From contig MKVR01000053.1 of assembly GCA_001899235.1 (NCBI GenBank), forward strand, positions 61,869 to 125,868: a DNA stretch of 64,000 nucleotides, given 5' to 3'. The position numbers were made by a program, and so were the translations under genes. Shown one piece after another: positions 27,750 to 38,600 of the stretch (position 1 is its first letter; the number at the start of each line of letters is the position of its first letter). Under the pieces are notes generated by a model. It was not told the DNA's origin. It saw only the letters and a program-made list of their open reading frames with translations, and made no database searches. This DNA comes from Nitrosospira sp. 56-18 (GTDB taxonomy: Bacteria; Pseudomonadota; Gammaproteobacteria; Burkholderiales; Nitrosomonadaceae).

Positions 27750-27868
27750 CCGGAAAGGCGCCAGGGATGGCAGCGAACGGGATGGCGGCTGTATAATTCG
27801 GGTCCCAGGGAATTTCGGCGATTCAATTGCAGGTATTGGGGAATGCGATAGGTTCTGATCAGGCTTAC

Positions 27869-29578
27869 ATGGAAACGCAATCATTGAATCTGGTTCTGCT
27901 GTGGCACATGCATCAGCCGGATTATCGCAATTACGAAACCGGCGAATTTACCCTTCCGTGGGTATATCTCCACGCCATCAAGGATTACACCGACATGGTG
28001 GCGCATCTGGAAGCGCATCCTCGCATGAAAGCGGTAGTGAATTTTGTGCCCGTATTGCTGGACCAGATCGAAGACTACGCTGCGCAATTCGCCAATGGAG
28101 AAATGCGGGATCCGCTTCTGCGCTTATTGGCCACGCCAGATCTGGACCGGATTTCCGCAAGCGATCGCCTGCGCATATTCGACAGCTGCTTTCGCAGCAA
28201 CCACGTAACGATGATGCAACCGTATCCCGCATACAAGCGGCTGCACGATATGCACGAGACATTGCGCGGAAGAGGCGAGGCGGAGCTGGCTTATCTTTCC
28301 GGCCAGTATCTGGCGGATCTGCTGGTGTGGTATAACCTGGCATGGACCGGGGAGAGCGTGCGCAGGAGCAACGAAGCAGTGGTCAGGCTGATGACCCAAG
28401 GTGGCGGTTTCACCTATTCGGACCGCATGCATTTATTCAACCTGATCGCGGAACTGATGACAGGATTGATTCCACGCTACCGCAAGCTTGCCGAAGCCGG
28501 GCAGATAGAGCTTTCCACCACGCCGCATTATCATCCGCTTGCGCCTCTTCTGATCGATTTCAATTCCGCCCGCGACAGCATGCCGGACTTGAGCTTGCCG
28601 ATGGAGGAAGCATACCCTGGCGGCCGCGGCCGCGTGGGCATTCAGCTGGCTTCGGCCATCAAAAGCCATGAAAAGCGTTTTGGCATCACGCCTGCGGGAG
28701 TCTGGCCGGCGGAAGGGGCAGTATCCGGACAGTTGCTGGATATCATAGCGGAGCACAACGGTGGTTGGTGCGCCAGTGGGGAAGGTGTGCTCGCCAATAG
28801 CCTGCATCATTCCTATCCGGAAGGCTACCCGGAACGGAGCCGCTACCTCTACCGTCCTTATCGGGTGGAGGGAAGAGCGGAAAACGTTCTCTGTTTTTTC
28901 CGCGACGAGAAGCTATCGGACATGATTGGCTTCGAGTATGCAAAATGGTTTGGGCGGGATGCCGCCGAGCATCTGGTGCATTCCCTGGAAGACATCGGGC
29001 GAAGCATTCCACCCGGAGAAAATTCCATTGTCAGCGTCATCCTCGATGGGGAAAATGCGTGGGAATATTATCCGTACAACGGATATTATTTTCTTAATGA
29101 TCTCTACGAAATCCTTGAAAATCATGGCGCGATCCGGACCACCACCTATCACGGCTATATTGCTTCGATGAAGCAGGGCGACGCCGCGACCCTGCCGGTT
29201 CTGGCTGCGGGTAGCTGGGTCTATGGGACATTTTCCACCTGGATCGGCGACCGCGACAAGAATCGCGCGTGGGATCTGCTGTGCGCGGCGAAGCGCAGTT
29301 ATGATCTCGTCATCCAGAGCGGACGCCTGACCGAGGAGGAGAGAACGAAGGCGGAACGCCAACTGGCTTCCTGCGAAAGCTCCGACTGGTTCTGGTGGCT
29401 CGGCGATTATAATTCACCCCACGTCGTGGCGAGTTTCGACAAGCTGTTTCGCGACAATCTGGCCAACCTTTATACTTTGCTGAAGTTGCCGGTGCCGGTA
29501 ACCTTGCTGGAGCCTATCAGCCACAGCCACGGGGGTGCGGTGCCGGAAGCGGGCGGCACAATGCGGCGCGCATCCTGA
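27869..29578 (+). CDS. GH57 family glycoside hydrolase (amylase/branching-type) 1
   Basis: ATG 27869 (METQSLNLVLLW) gives 569 residues. GH57 regions are intact: WHMHQPDYR at residues 11-19, GVWPAEGAVS near residue 280 with the nucleophile Glu, and VILDGENAWEYYP near residue 390 with the acid Asp. GH57 includes alpha-amylases, 4-alpha-glucanotransferases and branching enzymes. It follows glgC by 119 bp in the same direction and is probably part of glycogen turnover. It differs from the second GH57 gene in length and C terminus, so the two likely have different activities. Confidence 0.88.
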   Translation: METQSLNLVLLWHMHQPDYRNYETGEFTLPWVYLHAIKDYTDMVAHLEAHPRMKAVVNFVPVLLDQIEDYAAQFANGEMRDPLLRLLATPDLDRISASDRLRIFDSCFRSNHVTMMQPYPAYKRLHDMHETLRGRGEAELAYLSGQYLADLLVWYNLAWTGESVRRSNEAVVRLMTQGGGFTYSDRMHLFNLIAELMTGLIPRYRKLAEAGQIELSTTPHYHPLAPLLIDFNSARDSMPDLSLPMEEAYPGGRGRVGIQLASAIKSHEKRFGITPAGVWPAEGAVSGQLLDIIAEHNGGWCASGEGVLANSLHHSYPEGYPERSRYLYRPYRVEGRAENVLCFFRDEKLSDMIGFEYAKWFGRDAAEHLVHSLEDIGRSIPPGENSIVSVILDGENAWEYYPYNGYYFLNDLYEILENHGAIRTTTYHGYIASMKQGDAATLPVLAAGSWVYGTFSTWIGDRDKNRAWDLLCAAKRSYDLVIQSGRLTEEERTKAERQLASCESSDWFWWLGDYNSPHVVASFDKLFRDNLANLYTLLKLPVPVTLLEPISHSHGGAVPEAGGTMRRAS

Positions 29579-29712
29579 GACCCGCATGAGAGATGCCCGG
29601 CGCGCTTTCATTCAGCGCCGTTCGTGATGCAGCAGCCGATCTTTTCGCCCGGAACATGCGAAAGCGGATCTTCTCGCGCAAGGCGTGGATGGATGTGCCG
29701 CGTCTCGCTTCA

Positions 29713-29736
29713 GCGAGGATTTGTTCAGTGATTTCC
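29713..29736 (-). repeat. Dispersed repeat end motif, isolated copy
   Basis: The reverse complement reads GGAAATCACTGAACAAATCC followed by TCGC, a variant of the GGAAGCGCTGAACAAATCCT motif found at 15852, 59174, 62298, 62557 and 63101. It sits in the 400-bp spacer between the two GH57 genes, which holds no other supported feature. Confidence 0.55.
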
Positions 29737-29981
29737 TCGTTGCGGGAAGGCGAAAGTGCCCGTTGCCGTGAAATACAAGGCTGGCCTTGATTCCAGCAAA
29801 ATATTCCAGCCAGCAGCACCGTTTATGGCGCCAGCCGATGTGTTTCATCCCATGACCAGCCATGCCCGCGTTCCCGTGACGGCGGGCGATGGTGGCGGAT
29901 TGCGTTTCGATATCCCTTGCCCGCAAGATTTCGCAGGCCCGGGTAGATGCTTTCCCTCGGCATTGCTCTGGAGGTAACTCG

Positions 29982-32057
29982 ATGGCTTCCCCGGTCAGTC
30001 TGCTCTTCGGTGTTCATGCTCACCAACCGGTCGGCAATTTTCCTGAAGTATTGGCGGATGCACACGCCCGCTGTTACCGGCCGTTTCTGCAAGTGCTTCA
30101 TCGCTACCCCGATTTTTGCTTTGCAATGCATATTTCCGGTTGGCTGTTGGACTATCTGATCGGGCATTACCCTGCGGATATGGACTTGCTGCACAAAATG
30201 GTATTACGCGGGCAGGTTGAACTGTTTGGCGCGGGCGACACCGAGCCGGTGCTCGCGGCAATTCCCAATCGCGATCGCATAGGGCAAATTCAGACTTTTT
30301 CGGACAAACTGGAGCTGAAGCTGGAGCAGCGTCCCCGCGGCGCCTGGCTGACGGAGCGGGTCTGGGAGACATCGGTGGTCCCGGCATTGGTGGATTGCGA
30401 TATTCGCTACGTGATCGTGGACGACTATCATTTTCTTTGTGCCGGCAAGAGCACCGTGGAACTGCAAGGCTACTTCACTACCGAGGAGGATGGGCGCAAG
30501 CTCGACTTATTTCCGATTTCGGAGGCGTTGCGTTATAGATTGCCATTTTCTCCGGCTCATGAAGTAGTGGCCTATATCGAGGCCCTGGCGGAAAACAGCC
30601 ATGATCACGCCGGCAGCGCTGCGATATATTTTGACGATATCGAAAAATTTGGCATTTGGCCCGAAACGTATCAGTGGGTATACGAAAAAGCCTGGCTAGA
30701 CGATTTTATCCAGCGAGTATTGTCGTCGCCACGAATCCGCACGCAGCATTATCGCGATTACCATGCCGCCACGAAAACACGCGGAATCGTTTATTTGCCC
30801 GCGACTTCGTATATCGAGATGAACGAATGGACATTGCCTGCGAGTGTCGCCAACGCCTATGCGGACCTGGTGCATCAGGCCAGGGTCTCGGGGTGGTATG
30901 AGAGCCGCAAGGCGTTTTTGCGTGGCGGGATCTGGAAGAATTTTTTCTCGCGCTATCCGGAATCCAATTGGATGCACAAACGAATGCTGGGCTTATCGGC
31001 GCGCCTGGGGACGCTGCCCGAGCCGCAACGCACCGCTGCAATGACACAAAAACTTTATGAGTCACAAGCCAATGATGCGTATTGGCACGGTTTGTTCGGA
31101 GGTTTGTATTTGCCGCATCTGCGGCGAGGGGTATACAAGGCAATGGTGGAGCTGGAAGGCATGCTGGATGTTCGCGTCCCGCGCCCCTCGCATTTCCTGG
31201 AGGATACCGACCTCGATGGGATCGAGGAACTGTATCTTCAGAACGGAGTGATCCAGGCCATTTTGAAGCTGGATGGAACCGGAAGTATCTGTGAGCTCGA
31301 TTCTTATCTGCTGAATCATAATTTCGGCGATACCTTGCGGCGCCAGGCCGAGCACTATTACCGGAAAATTCAGCAGGGCGAATACGGCTCTGGGGGCGCG
31401 GGCTCGGGCGGTATCGCATCAGCCCATGACAGAGCGGGCCTGAAGCATGAAATCAGTGCCAGCGATATGGAAGTCGACGATCATCCCCGTGGAATGTTTA
31501 TCGATTGCTTCAAAGGCCAGTTCGTCAATTATCAATTGCGGGACACCGACCAGGGCGCGCATTTCGCGGCGGGTGTGCTGGCGCTTCACGTGGACAAAAG
31601 AATCCGGCTTTCAGACGCGCGCTTGACGGTCTCGTACGTTTTTGCGGGTGAAAAAGAGGGCATGTTCGGGACGGAAATCAATGTTGCCATGCCGAGCTCC
31701 GATGGCTGGGGCGGACGCTACATTTATCAGGGCGAGATTCCTGGCGGGTTTGGCCATTACCTCGAACTGCCAGGTTTGACCGATATCATTCTGGATGATG
31801 ATGCGCTGCCTGGCGGGATCGTGTTAAAGACTTCTGCTCCAGTTGGATTGCGCGCCCAGCCGTACCATTCCGTGTCCCAATCGGAAGGAGGATTCGAAAA
31901 GATCATGCAGGGGGTGGTCATCACCCTGGAATGGCCGGTGGCCACGGGGGAACTGGTGATCAGCATGGAGATCAGGCCGGGAACCAGGCACGGCAATGAC
32001 GATCCGGATGCGGGAAACCCAGACGGCACGGGTATTGAACCTAAATCCGGCAGTTGA
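29982..32057 (+). CDS. GH57 alpha-amylase/4-alpha-glucanotransferase 2
   Basis: ATG 29982 follows GGAGG by 7 nt and gives 691 residues. The catalytic domain shows VHAHQPVGNF at residues 9-18, AWLTERVWETSVVP near residue 120 (nucleophile Glu) and IYFDDIEKFGIWPETY near residue 215 (acid Asp). The C-terminal half has the beta-rich DUF1925/DUF1926-type domains of archaeal-bacterial 4-alpha-glucanotransferases. It probably transfers maltooligosaccharides during glycogen turnover. The last five codons and the stop come from the left end of a MITE-like repeat, so the native C terminus may have been altered. Confidence 0.9.
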   Translation: MASPVSLLFGVHAHQPVGNFPEVLADAHARCYRPFLQVLHRYPDFCFAMHISGWLLDYLIGHYPADMDLLHKMVLRGQVELFGAGDTEPVLAAIPNRDRIGQIQTFSDKLELKLEQRPRGAWLTERVWETSVVPALVDCDIRYVIVDDYHFLCAGKSTVELQGYFTTEEDGRKLDLFPISEALRYRLPFSPAHEVVAYIEALAENSHDHAGSAAIYFDDIEKFGIWPETYQWVYEKAWLDDFIQRVLSSPRIRTQHYRDYHAATKTRGIVYLPATSYIEMNEWTLPASVANAYADLVHQARVSGWYESRKAFLRGGIWKNFFSRYPESNWMHKRMLGLSARLGTLPEPQRTAAMTQKLYESQANDAYWHGLFGGLYLPHLRRGVYKAMVELEGMLDVRVPRPSHFLEDTDLDGIEELYLQNGVIQAILKLDGTGSICELDSYLLNHNFGDTLRRQAEHYYRKIQQGEYGSGGAGSGGIASAHDRAGLKHEISASDMEVDDHPRGMFIDCFKGQFVNYQLRDTDQGAHFAAGVLALHVDKRIRLSDARLTVSYVFAGEKEGMFGTEINVAMPSSDGWGGRYIYQGEIPGGFGHYLELPGLTDIILDDDALPGGIVLKTSAPVGLRAQPYHSVSQSEGGFEKIMQGVVITLEWPVATGELVISMEIRPGTRHGNDDPDAGNPDGTGIEPKSGS

Positions 32058-32276
32058 CCGCTCTTTTCTTAGCTTAGAGCCATGATCCAAAAAGACTTTC
32101 CGCGGTACTCGAGGTTCACTGTTATGTTGAGTTCGCTACAAAGCGGATTGCGCGATTTTTGCGGCACATGGCAGCGTTGCAACTCCTTGCAATGAGAATG
32201 GCCATTGCGCGTCGCAGCACCTTGCCCTGCACTTCAAAAACCGCACACTCCACCCTGTCCAACCGCCGGATTTAGG
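32040..32276 (+). mobile_element. MITE-like element, copy A
   Basis: A 237-bp non-coding element with inverted ends CCTAAATCCGGCAGTTG (left) and, reversed, CCTAAATCCGGCGGTTG (right), 16 of 17 matching. Its interior (GATTGCGCGATTTTTGCGGC, TGCAACTCCTTG) is shared with copies at 41494-41730 (inverted) and 48329-48583. The left end overlaps the 3' end of the GH57 gene and supplies its stop. No transposase is present. Confidence 0.85.
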
Positions 32277-32552
32277 TTGAAGCATCGCAGCGGGAATCCG
32301 TCCAGCGGACAGGATTGCGCGAATCCCCGCCCTCACAGTAAACGTGGCGAGACTTGGGCGTCCGTTCGTTTTTTTGCGGGGTTTAGGTATCCATGACCGC
32401 TGCAATCCTCCACCGCTGCGGTTTAGCCGCGGTTGTTTTTTTGCCCGAGGATGGTGCGGAGCAGGGTGAGGAGCAGGCTGTACAGTTGTGGCGATACGTA
32501 CGAGATTTCTGGTAAAATCGCGAATTCTCAAAGAGCCAAGCAAGGACCCGAA
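32277..32552. other. Spacer between the MITE and fdxA
   Basis: No gene is supported. A GC-rich hairpin at about 32414-32432 (CTGCGG/CCGCGG with TTTAG loop) followed by TTGTTTTTTT resembles an intrinsic terminator for the glycogen genes. Confidence 0.45.
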
Positions 32553-32876
32553 ATGAGTTATGTGGTAACTGAAAGCTGTATCAAATGCAAATACACTGAT
32601 TGCGTAGACGTTTGCCCAGTGGACTGCTTTCGCGAGGGACCTAATTTTCTGGTGATCGATCCGGATGAGTGCATCGATTGCACTTTATGCGTGGCGGAGT
32701 GCCCGGTGGAAGCAATTTTTGCCGAGGATGACGTGCCAGTTCATCAGCAGCATTTCACAGCGCTTAACGCTGAGCTATCCAAAGTCTGGAAGCCCATCAT
32801 CGAGAAGAAAGATGCCTTGGCCGATGCCGACGAATGGGCGAATGTAACTGAGAAACTGGACAAGCTCGAACGCTGA
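32553..32876 (+). CDS. fdxA: 7Fe-type ferredoxin
   Basis: A 107-residue ferredoxin; ATG 32553 has AAGGA 6 nt upstream. Cluster motifs [18 protein letters not shown] and [15 protein letters not shown] give the Cys pattern for one [3Fe-4S] and one [4Fe-4S] cluster. The C-terminal 50 residues ([16 protein letters not shown]) are the usual FdxA tail. It is a cytoplasmic electron carrier; the partner is not evident from the neighbours. Confidence 0.94.
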   Translation: MSYVVTESCIKCKYTDCVDVCPVDCFREGPNFLVIDPDECIDCTLCVAECPVEAIFAEDDVPVHQQHFTALNAELSKVWKPIIEKKDALADADEWANVTEKLDKLER

Positions 32877-32897
32877 TCCGCAGCGGTTTGCAACCGC

Positions 32898-35675
32898 ATG
32901 TCCTCTATTTCGAATTTCCCCGGTCTTCATTTCAACGATCTTTTCCCCGATCTCGCCGCTGGCCTCACGGCCAGCGTCACTGTAGTCACTCCTAACCGAA
33001 GGCTCGCGGCGGAGCTCAAGCGCAATTTCAACCAGACCCGGGCCTCTCGCGGCGCTGCTGCCTGGGAAGCCGCGGATATCCTGCCGATTTCCGCATTCAT
33101 CGAGCGTCTTTACCAGGAAGCGCTTTATTCCGGGCAAGTGCCGGAACTGCCCATGCTTCTTACCCCTGCGCAGGAGAATGTCTTATGGGAAGACATCATC
33201 CATCATTCCGCAGCGGGCGCGGCCTTGTTTTCCATTCCCGAAACCGCACAGCTCGTTCGCGAAGCATGGATGCTGGCGCACGCCTGGCAGCTTGTTCCGC
33301 AACTCCGGAGTTTTCCGCTGAACGAAGATGGGAGGGCATTCCTGGATTGGGCGGGCCTTTTCGAAAAGACCACGCAGCGTATGCGGCGGACAGATCGCGG
33401 GCGCTTATCCGATCTGGCGTCGGAGCTATGCTTGCAGCCCGAAACCAGGAAGCCGAAGCGCCTCGTCTATTATGGCTTTGATATCCTTACGCCCCAGCAG
33501 GCATCATTTCTGCGCACGCTCAAGGAATCGGGTTGCGAAGTCATGGCAGCCGAGCCTCTGCAGCGCGAACCGCAAAGCGTCAATGTGAGCCGCGTGACCT
33601 GCGCGGATCATGAAGACGAAATTAGCCTTGCAGCTGCCTGGGCGCGGGCGCGCATCGAGGCGAACGGCTCCGCCCGAATAGGTATCGTCGTTCCGGAGCT
33701 TTCCAGCCGTCTCGATGTTGTCAAGCGTGTATTTGGCTCCCTGATGCAGCCGGATGTGCAGCAATCGCTGCCGGGGGCAGCCAGAGCCGTTTCGCCTTTT
33801 AACATCTCGCTTGGCATGCCCCTCACCTCCTTCCCCATCGTACGCGCTGCTTTCCTCGTGCTCGAACTGGGTGCGATGGAAGTGTCATTCGAACAGGCGA
33901 GCATCCTGTTGCGTTCCCCCTTCATCAGGGGCGGCGAGACGGAAATGACGGACCGTGCGCGGCTCGACGCGCGCTTGCGCAAGCATAGCGACCCTGCCAT
34001 CACCGTGGAACAACTGCTCGCTTCCATAGAGCGGGAGCGCAAAGGGGGCGATATCGTCTGTCCGCTGCTGCTGCAGTCATTATCGACTCTTGTCCAATTC
34101 AAAAGGGCATGGTCGGCTGCCCGGCATCCTCCGTCTGCATTGGCCAGTGCAATGACGGATGCGCTTTGCGCAGCCGGTTTTCCCGGTGAACGGCAACTGG
34201 ATTCCACCGAGTTTCAGGCACTGAAAAAATGGCAGGAGATCGTTGCGGATTTTTCGGTTCTTGATGCCGTGTGGCCGCGAGCGGGATATCACGCAGCGCT
34301 ATCGCGCCTGCGCCGGATGGCGGCCGAAACCTTGTTTCAGCCGGAAACCCCCGAAGTCCCAATTCAGATCCTGGGAGTGCTGGAAGCCGCGGGGATGAGC
34401 TTCGATCACCTGTGGGTGATGGGGTTGTCGGACCAGGCATGGCCGGCACAATCGCATTCCAATCCGTTTTTACCGATCGAGCTGCAGCGCTCCTCGAACT
34501 TGCCACAGGGCTCCCCCGCCGCCTCGCTCGAGTTAGCACGCCGGCTCACCCATGGCTGGCTTTGCGCCGCAGATGAAATTATTCTCAGCCATCCCGAGCG
34601 CGGCAATACACAGGAATCCGCGACGCTTGCTCCCAGTCCCCTGATCGCCGGCATTGCTGTCCGCGGCCCTGTATTGCCCGCTTACGCCAGCCACCGGGAC
34701 CTGATCCATGATGCCCGTCAACTGGAACGCGTGGAAGACGACAAGGCTCCGGCGCTCGGCCGGCTCGCCGCCAGCGGAATCCACGGCGGCGCTGCGGTAA
34801 TAAAAGACCATGCGGCCTGTCCATTCCGGGCTCTTGCCATCCACCGGTTCCGCGCGGAAAGCATCGAAACGCCAGGCACCGGCCTCTCGGCGGCGGAACG
34901 CGGGATATTGGCTCACCATGTACTCGCTCAAGTGTGGAGCTGCCTGAAGACCAGACGCGCGCTCGACACGATCAATGAGCAGGATCTCGAAGCGGTGCTT
35001 GCCGATGCTGCGGAAAGTGCAGTCGCCCGCCTGCGCGAATACCGGCCAGCCACTCTTTCGGGGCGCTTCGCGGAAATCGAGCAGCGACGGCTGACCAGAC
35101 TGGCGCGAGCGTGGCTCGACGAGGACAGGAAACGCGGCGATTTCCGCGTTGCGGCAGTGGAAGACAAGCGGAACATCGAAATTGCCGGGCTGGTATTGAC
35201 GACGCGGCTGGATCGGGTGGACGAGGTGGGCGATGGCCGCCGCATCATTATCGATTATAAAACCGGTGCACCATCTGCGGGCGCCATGCTCGGCGAACGC
35301 CCGGATGAACCGCAACTGCCCTTGTATCTCCTGGGTGCCGAGCCGGACGCCGCCGCGGTTGCGTTTGCACAGATCAAGGCAGGCACGGCGCGATTCCTGG
35401 GGTTTGCGCGCGACAACGACTTGCTGCCAGGGGTGCCGGCGTTTTCAGAACCCAATTTCGCTCGTCAGCATGGACCATGGGAACAGCTCGTAGCCACCTG
35501 GAAGGCTGATCTTGCTCGTATCGCGACTGGATTTGCGAATGGTGACGCGCGGGTGGATCCGAAGAAAAACCGGCAGACTTGCAGCAACTGTGGCTTACGG
35601 TCTTTCTGCCGCATCGATGAGCGCTATGGGTATACGGAGGCCTTCCTTATCGAAGGTGGAGAAGGCGGAGAATGA
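32898..35675 (+). CDS. AddB-like PD-(D/E)XK nuclease of a recombination-repair pair
   Basis: A 925-residue protein with a helicase-like N-terminal section (VTPNRRLAAELKRNF) and a C-terminal PD-(D/E)XK nuclease: RRIIIDYKTG near residue 785 and EPQLPLYLL just after. A Cys in CPFRALAIHRF plus CSNCGLRSFC at the C terminus fits the four-Cys iron-sulfur nuclease layout of AddB. It overlaps the AddA-like gene by 4 bp (ATGA). Together they should process double-strand breaks. The family is often annotated as a probable DNA repair protein. Confidence 0.85.
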   Translation: MSSISNFPGLHFNDLFPDLAAGLTASVTVVTPNRRLAAELKRNFNQTRASRGAAAWEAADILPISAFIERLYQEALYSGQVPELPMLLTPAQENVLWEDIIHHSAAGAALFSIPETAQLVREAWMLAHAWQLVPQLRSFPLNEDGRAFLDWAGLFEKTTQRMRRTDRGRLSDLASELCLQPETRKPKRLVYYGFDILTPQQASFLRTLKESGCEVMAAEPLQREPQSVNVSRVTCADHEDEISLAAAWARARIEANGSARIGIVVPELSSRLDVVKRVFGSLMQPDVQQSLPGAARAVSPFNISLGMPLTSFPIVRAAFLVLELGAMEVSFEQASILLRSPFIRGGETEMTDRARLDARLRKHSDPAITVEQLLASIERERKGGDIVCPLLLQSLSTLVQFKRAWSAARHPPSALASAMTDALCAAGFPGERQLDSTEFQALKKWQEIVADFSVLDAVWPRAGYHAALSRLRRMAAETLFQPETPEVPIQILGVLEAAGMSFDHLWVMGLSDQAWPAQSHSNPFLPIELQRSSNLPQGSPAASLELARRLTHGWLCAADEIILSHPERGNTQESATLAPSPLIAGIAVRGPVLPAYASHRDLIHDARQLERVEDDKAPALGRLAASGIHGGAAVIKDHAACPFRALAIHRFRAESIETPGTGLSAAERGILAHHVLAQVWSCLKTRRALDTINEQDLEAVLADAAESAVARLREYRPATLSGRFAEIEQRRLTRLARAWLDEDRKRGDFRVAAVEDKRNIEIAGLVLTTRLDRVDEVGDGRRIIIDYKTGAPSAGAMLGERPDEPQLPLYLLGAEPDAAAVAFAQIKAGTARFLGFARDNDLLPGVPAFSEPNFARQHGPWEQLVATWKADLARIATGFANGDARVDPKKNRQTCSNCGLRSFCRIDERYGYTEAFLIEGGEGGE

Positions 35676-38600
35676 GCAGGGTTTCGTTTATCCCACCGGA
35701 TATCGCAGCGACCGCTATACCGGATCCATCCGATATGCCGGAACGTCGCCGCGCGCTCGATACCAGGCATTCCTTCATTGTTCAGGCGCCTGCCGGTTCG
35801 GGCAAGACCGGCCTTCTGATTCAGCGTTACCTCACTTTGCTCGCCTTCGTCGATGAACCGGAAGAGATCGTTGCCATTACGTTTACGCGGAAGGCGGCCG
35901 CGGAAATGCGCGAGCGGATCACGAGGGCGCTTGTCCAGGCGCATGAATCGTGCGGCGGCCCGAGCCCGGAAACCGAACATGAAAAGCTTACCCGTGAGCT
36001 CGCCGGCGCCGCCTTGAGAAGAGACGCCCAGGCCGGCTGGAATGTCCTGGAGAATCCTGCACGGCTTCGAATCCAGACATTCGATTCATTGTGCGTATCG
36101 CTGACGAGGCAGATGCCGTTATTGTCGAACTTGGGTCCCTCGCCTCAGAGTGTCGAGGATGCCTCGGATTTATACTTCGAGGCGGCCTCCGCCGCCATCC
36201 GCATGGTCGAGACCAGCCACGACGTGGGAAAAGATATCGAGCGCCTGCTTGAGCATCTCGACAACGATGCCGCCCGTCTCGAAAAATTGCTTGCAAGCAT
36301 GCTGGCGCGACGCGACCACTGGCTGCGCCATATTCATGGCAGGGACCGTGAAGAGCTGGAAGGGGCATTGAAGCGCACGCGGCGCGCGGTTGTGGGACAA
36401 GTGCGTGGCCTATGCGAACTTTTCCCCCAGGGCATGCGGGCTGAACTGATCGATGTGATGCGCTATGCCGCGAGCAATTTGGCTAAGGGCGACCCCCATT
36501 CCGGGGAAGTGGATCATTTCCAGTTACTTCAATCGCTCCAGTCACTCCAGTCACATGGGGTAAAAATCCTGCCTGGGGACGAGGAACAGGATATCCCGTG
36601 CTGGCGAGCGATCGTCGAACTGCTTCTGCGGAAAGACGGCGAATGGCGAAAACAGTACGCGGCACGGGAAGGATTCCCCCCGGGTAGCGGCAAGGTGGAA
36701 AAAGCGGTGGGGAAATCCTGGAAAGACAGGGTTTGCGCGCTGGTTTCTGGAATTGGCGCGCAAGATGGTGCGGGCACGCTTCGGCACGCGCTACAGGAAA
36801 TCCGCCACATGCCGCCTGCGACGTATACGGAGACCCAATGGGAAGTGCTCGGCTCCATCATGCGGTTACTCCCGCATGCTGTCGCCCAGCTCAAGCTCGT
36901 GTTTCAATCGAGCGGCAGGGTGGATTTTATCGAAGTCGCGCAAGGTGCCCTGCGCGCTCTCGGGGAACCGGAATCACCCACGGACCTGGCGCTCGCGCTC
37001 GACTATCGTCTTCGTCATTTATTGATCGACGAGTTCCAGGACACTTCCATCAGCCAGTTCGAATTGGTCAGCAGGCTTACATCGGGGTGGGAGCCGGAAG
37101 ATGGCCGCAGCATGCTGCTGGTCGGTGATCCTATGCAGTCCATCTATCGTTTCCGCGAGGCGGAAGTAGGATTGTTCCTCCGTGCCCGCGCCATGGGGAT
37201 CGGTAATGTTGCCCTGCACCCGATTTCCCTTTCAAGCAATTTCAGATCGCAGGGCGGGATCGTGAATTGGGTCAACGATACTTTCGCGCGGGTGATGCCG
37301 CAGCAGGAAGATATTTCGCTTGGTGCAGTTTCCCATAAAAAATCGATTTCAACGAGAGACTTCCTTGGCGGAACGGCCGTGAGCATCCATCCGTTCTTTA
37401 ACGATGATCACGCGAGCGAGGCGGGAAAAGTGGTGGACATCGTCGCTCAGGCCCGGCGTGAGAACCCTTGTGCCACTGTTGCCATCCTGGTGCGCAACCG
37501 CGGCCATCTCGGTGAAATCCTGCCCCGGCTAAAGAAGGCCGGCATGCGCTACAGCGCTATGGAAATCGATGGATTGGGTTCCCGGCCGATAGTGCAGGAT
37601 CTGATGGCCCTGGTCCGTGCCTTGACGCACCTGGCAGACCGGTCGGCCTGGCTGGCGTTGCTGCGTGCACCCTGGTGCGGGCTTACACTGGCGGATATGC
37701 ATGGCCTTCTGGCGGAACGAATCGAAGTCGTGCAAGGCGACATGCCGGAACCGGGCTTTGGCGAGCCGGGCGGGATGAATTTCGAGCGGGGAAATCATAC
37801 CGTGTGGGAGTTGCTGAACGATGCCAACCGGTTGCGCCGGATTTCCGCCGATGGTGCCGCCCGGCTGCAACGCGTGCGAAAGGTACTGGCAATGTGTATC
37901 CGCAGTCGCTGTCGACTATCCTTGCGATCAACGGTTGAGGCGGCATGGCTTGCATTGGGGGGGCCGGCATGCTGCGAAAACGCGGCTGACCTGGAGGATG
38001 CACAGGTCTTTCTCGATCATCTCGAAATGCATGAAGATGCAGACGGTGTCGCGCGAATAGTCGAATTGGAAGAGGAACTCTCCCGGCTTTACGCTTTTCC
38101 CGATCCACAGGCGGATGATACGCTGCAGATAATGACCATCCATAAAGCCAAGGGTCTCGAGTTTGATTACGTGATCCTGCCCGGCTTGGGACGCGCTACG
38201 CGCAACGGCGACAAGAAGCTTTTCATGTGGATGGAGTACCCGCGCGAATTCGAAGCGGGGCAAACCGAAGGCAACGAGCTGCTGCTTGCGCCGATCCAGG
38301 AAACAGGCGCGGAAGATGATCGCATTTATGCCTGGCTCGAAAAACGGGATGGGGAGAAAGAGCGATTCGAGAACCAGCGCCTGCTGTACGTGGCCGCGAC
38401 ACGCGCCAGGGAGCGGCTGCATCTGCTGGGCAGCATTGATATAGATCGGGATAATCAGGGTGGTTTTGAACTGAGGCCGCCGGACAGGAAGACATTGTTG
38501 AGCAGGATCTGGCCAGTAGTTGAGCTGGATTATAGGGAAGCGGCCATGCGATTGGAGGTTTTGAAGGCGCCGGAAACCGATGACTTGCTGATAGTCGATG

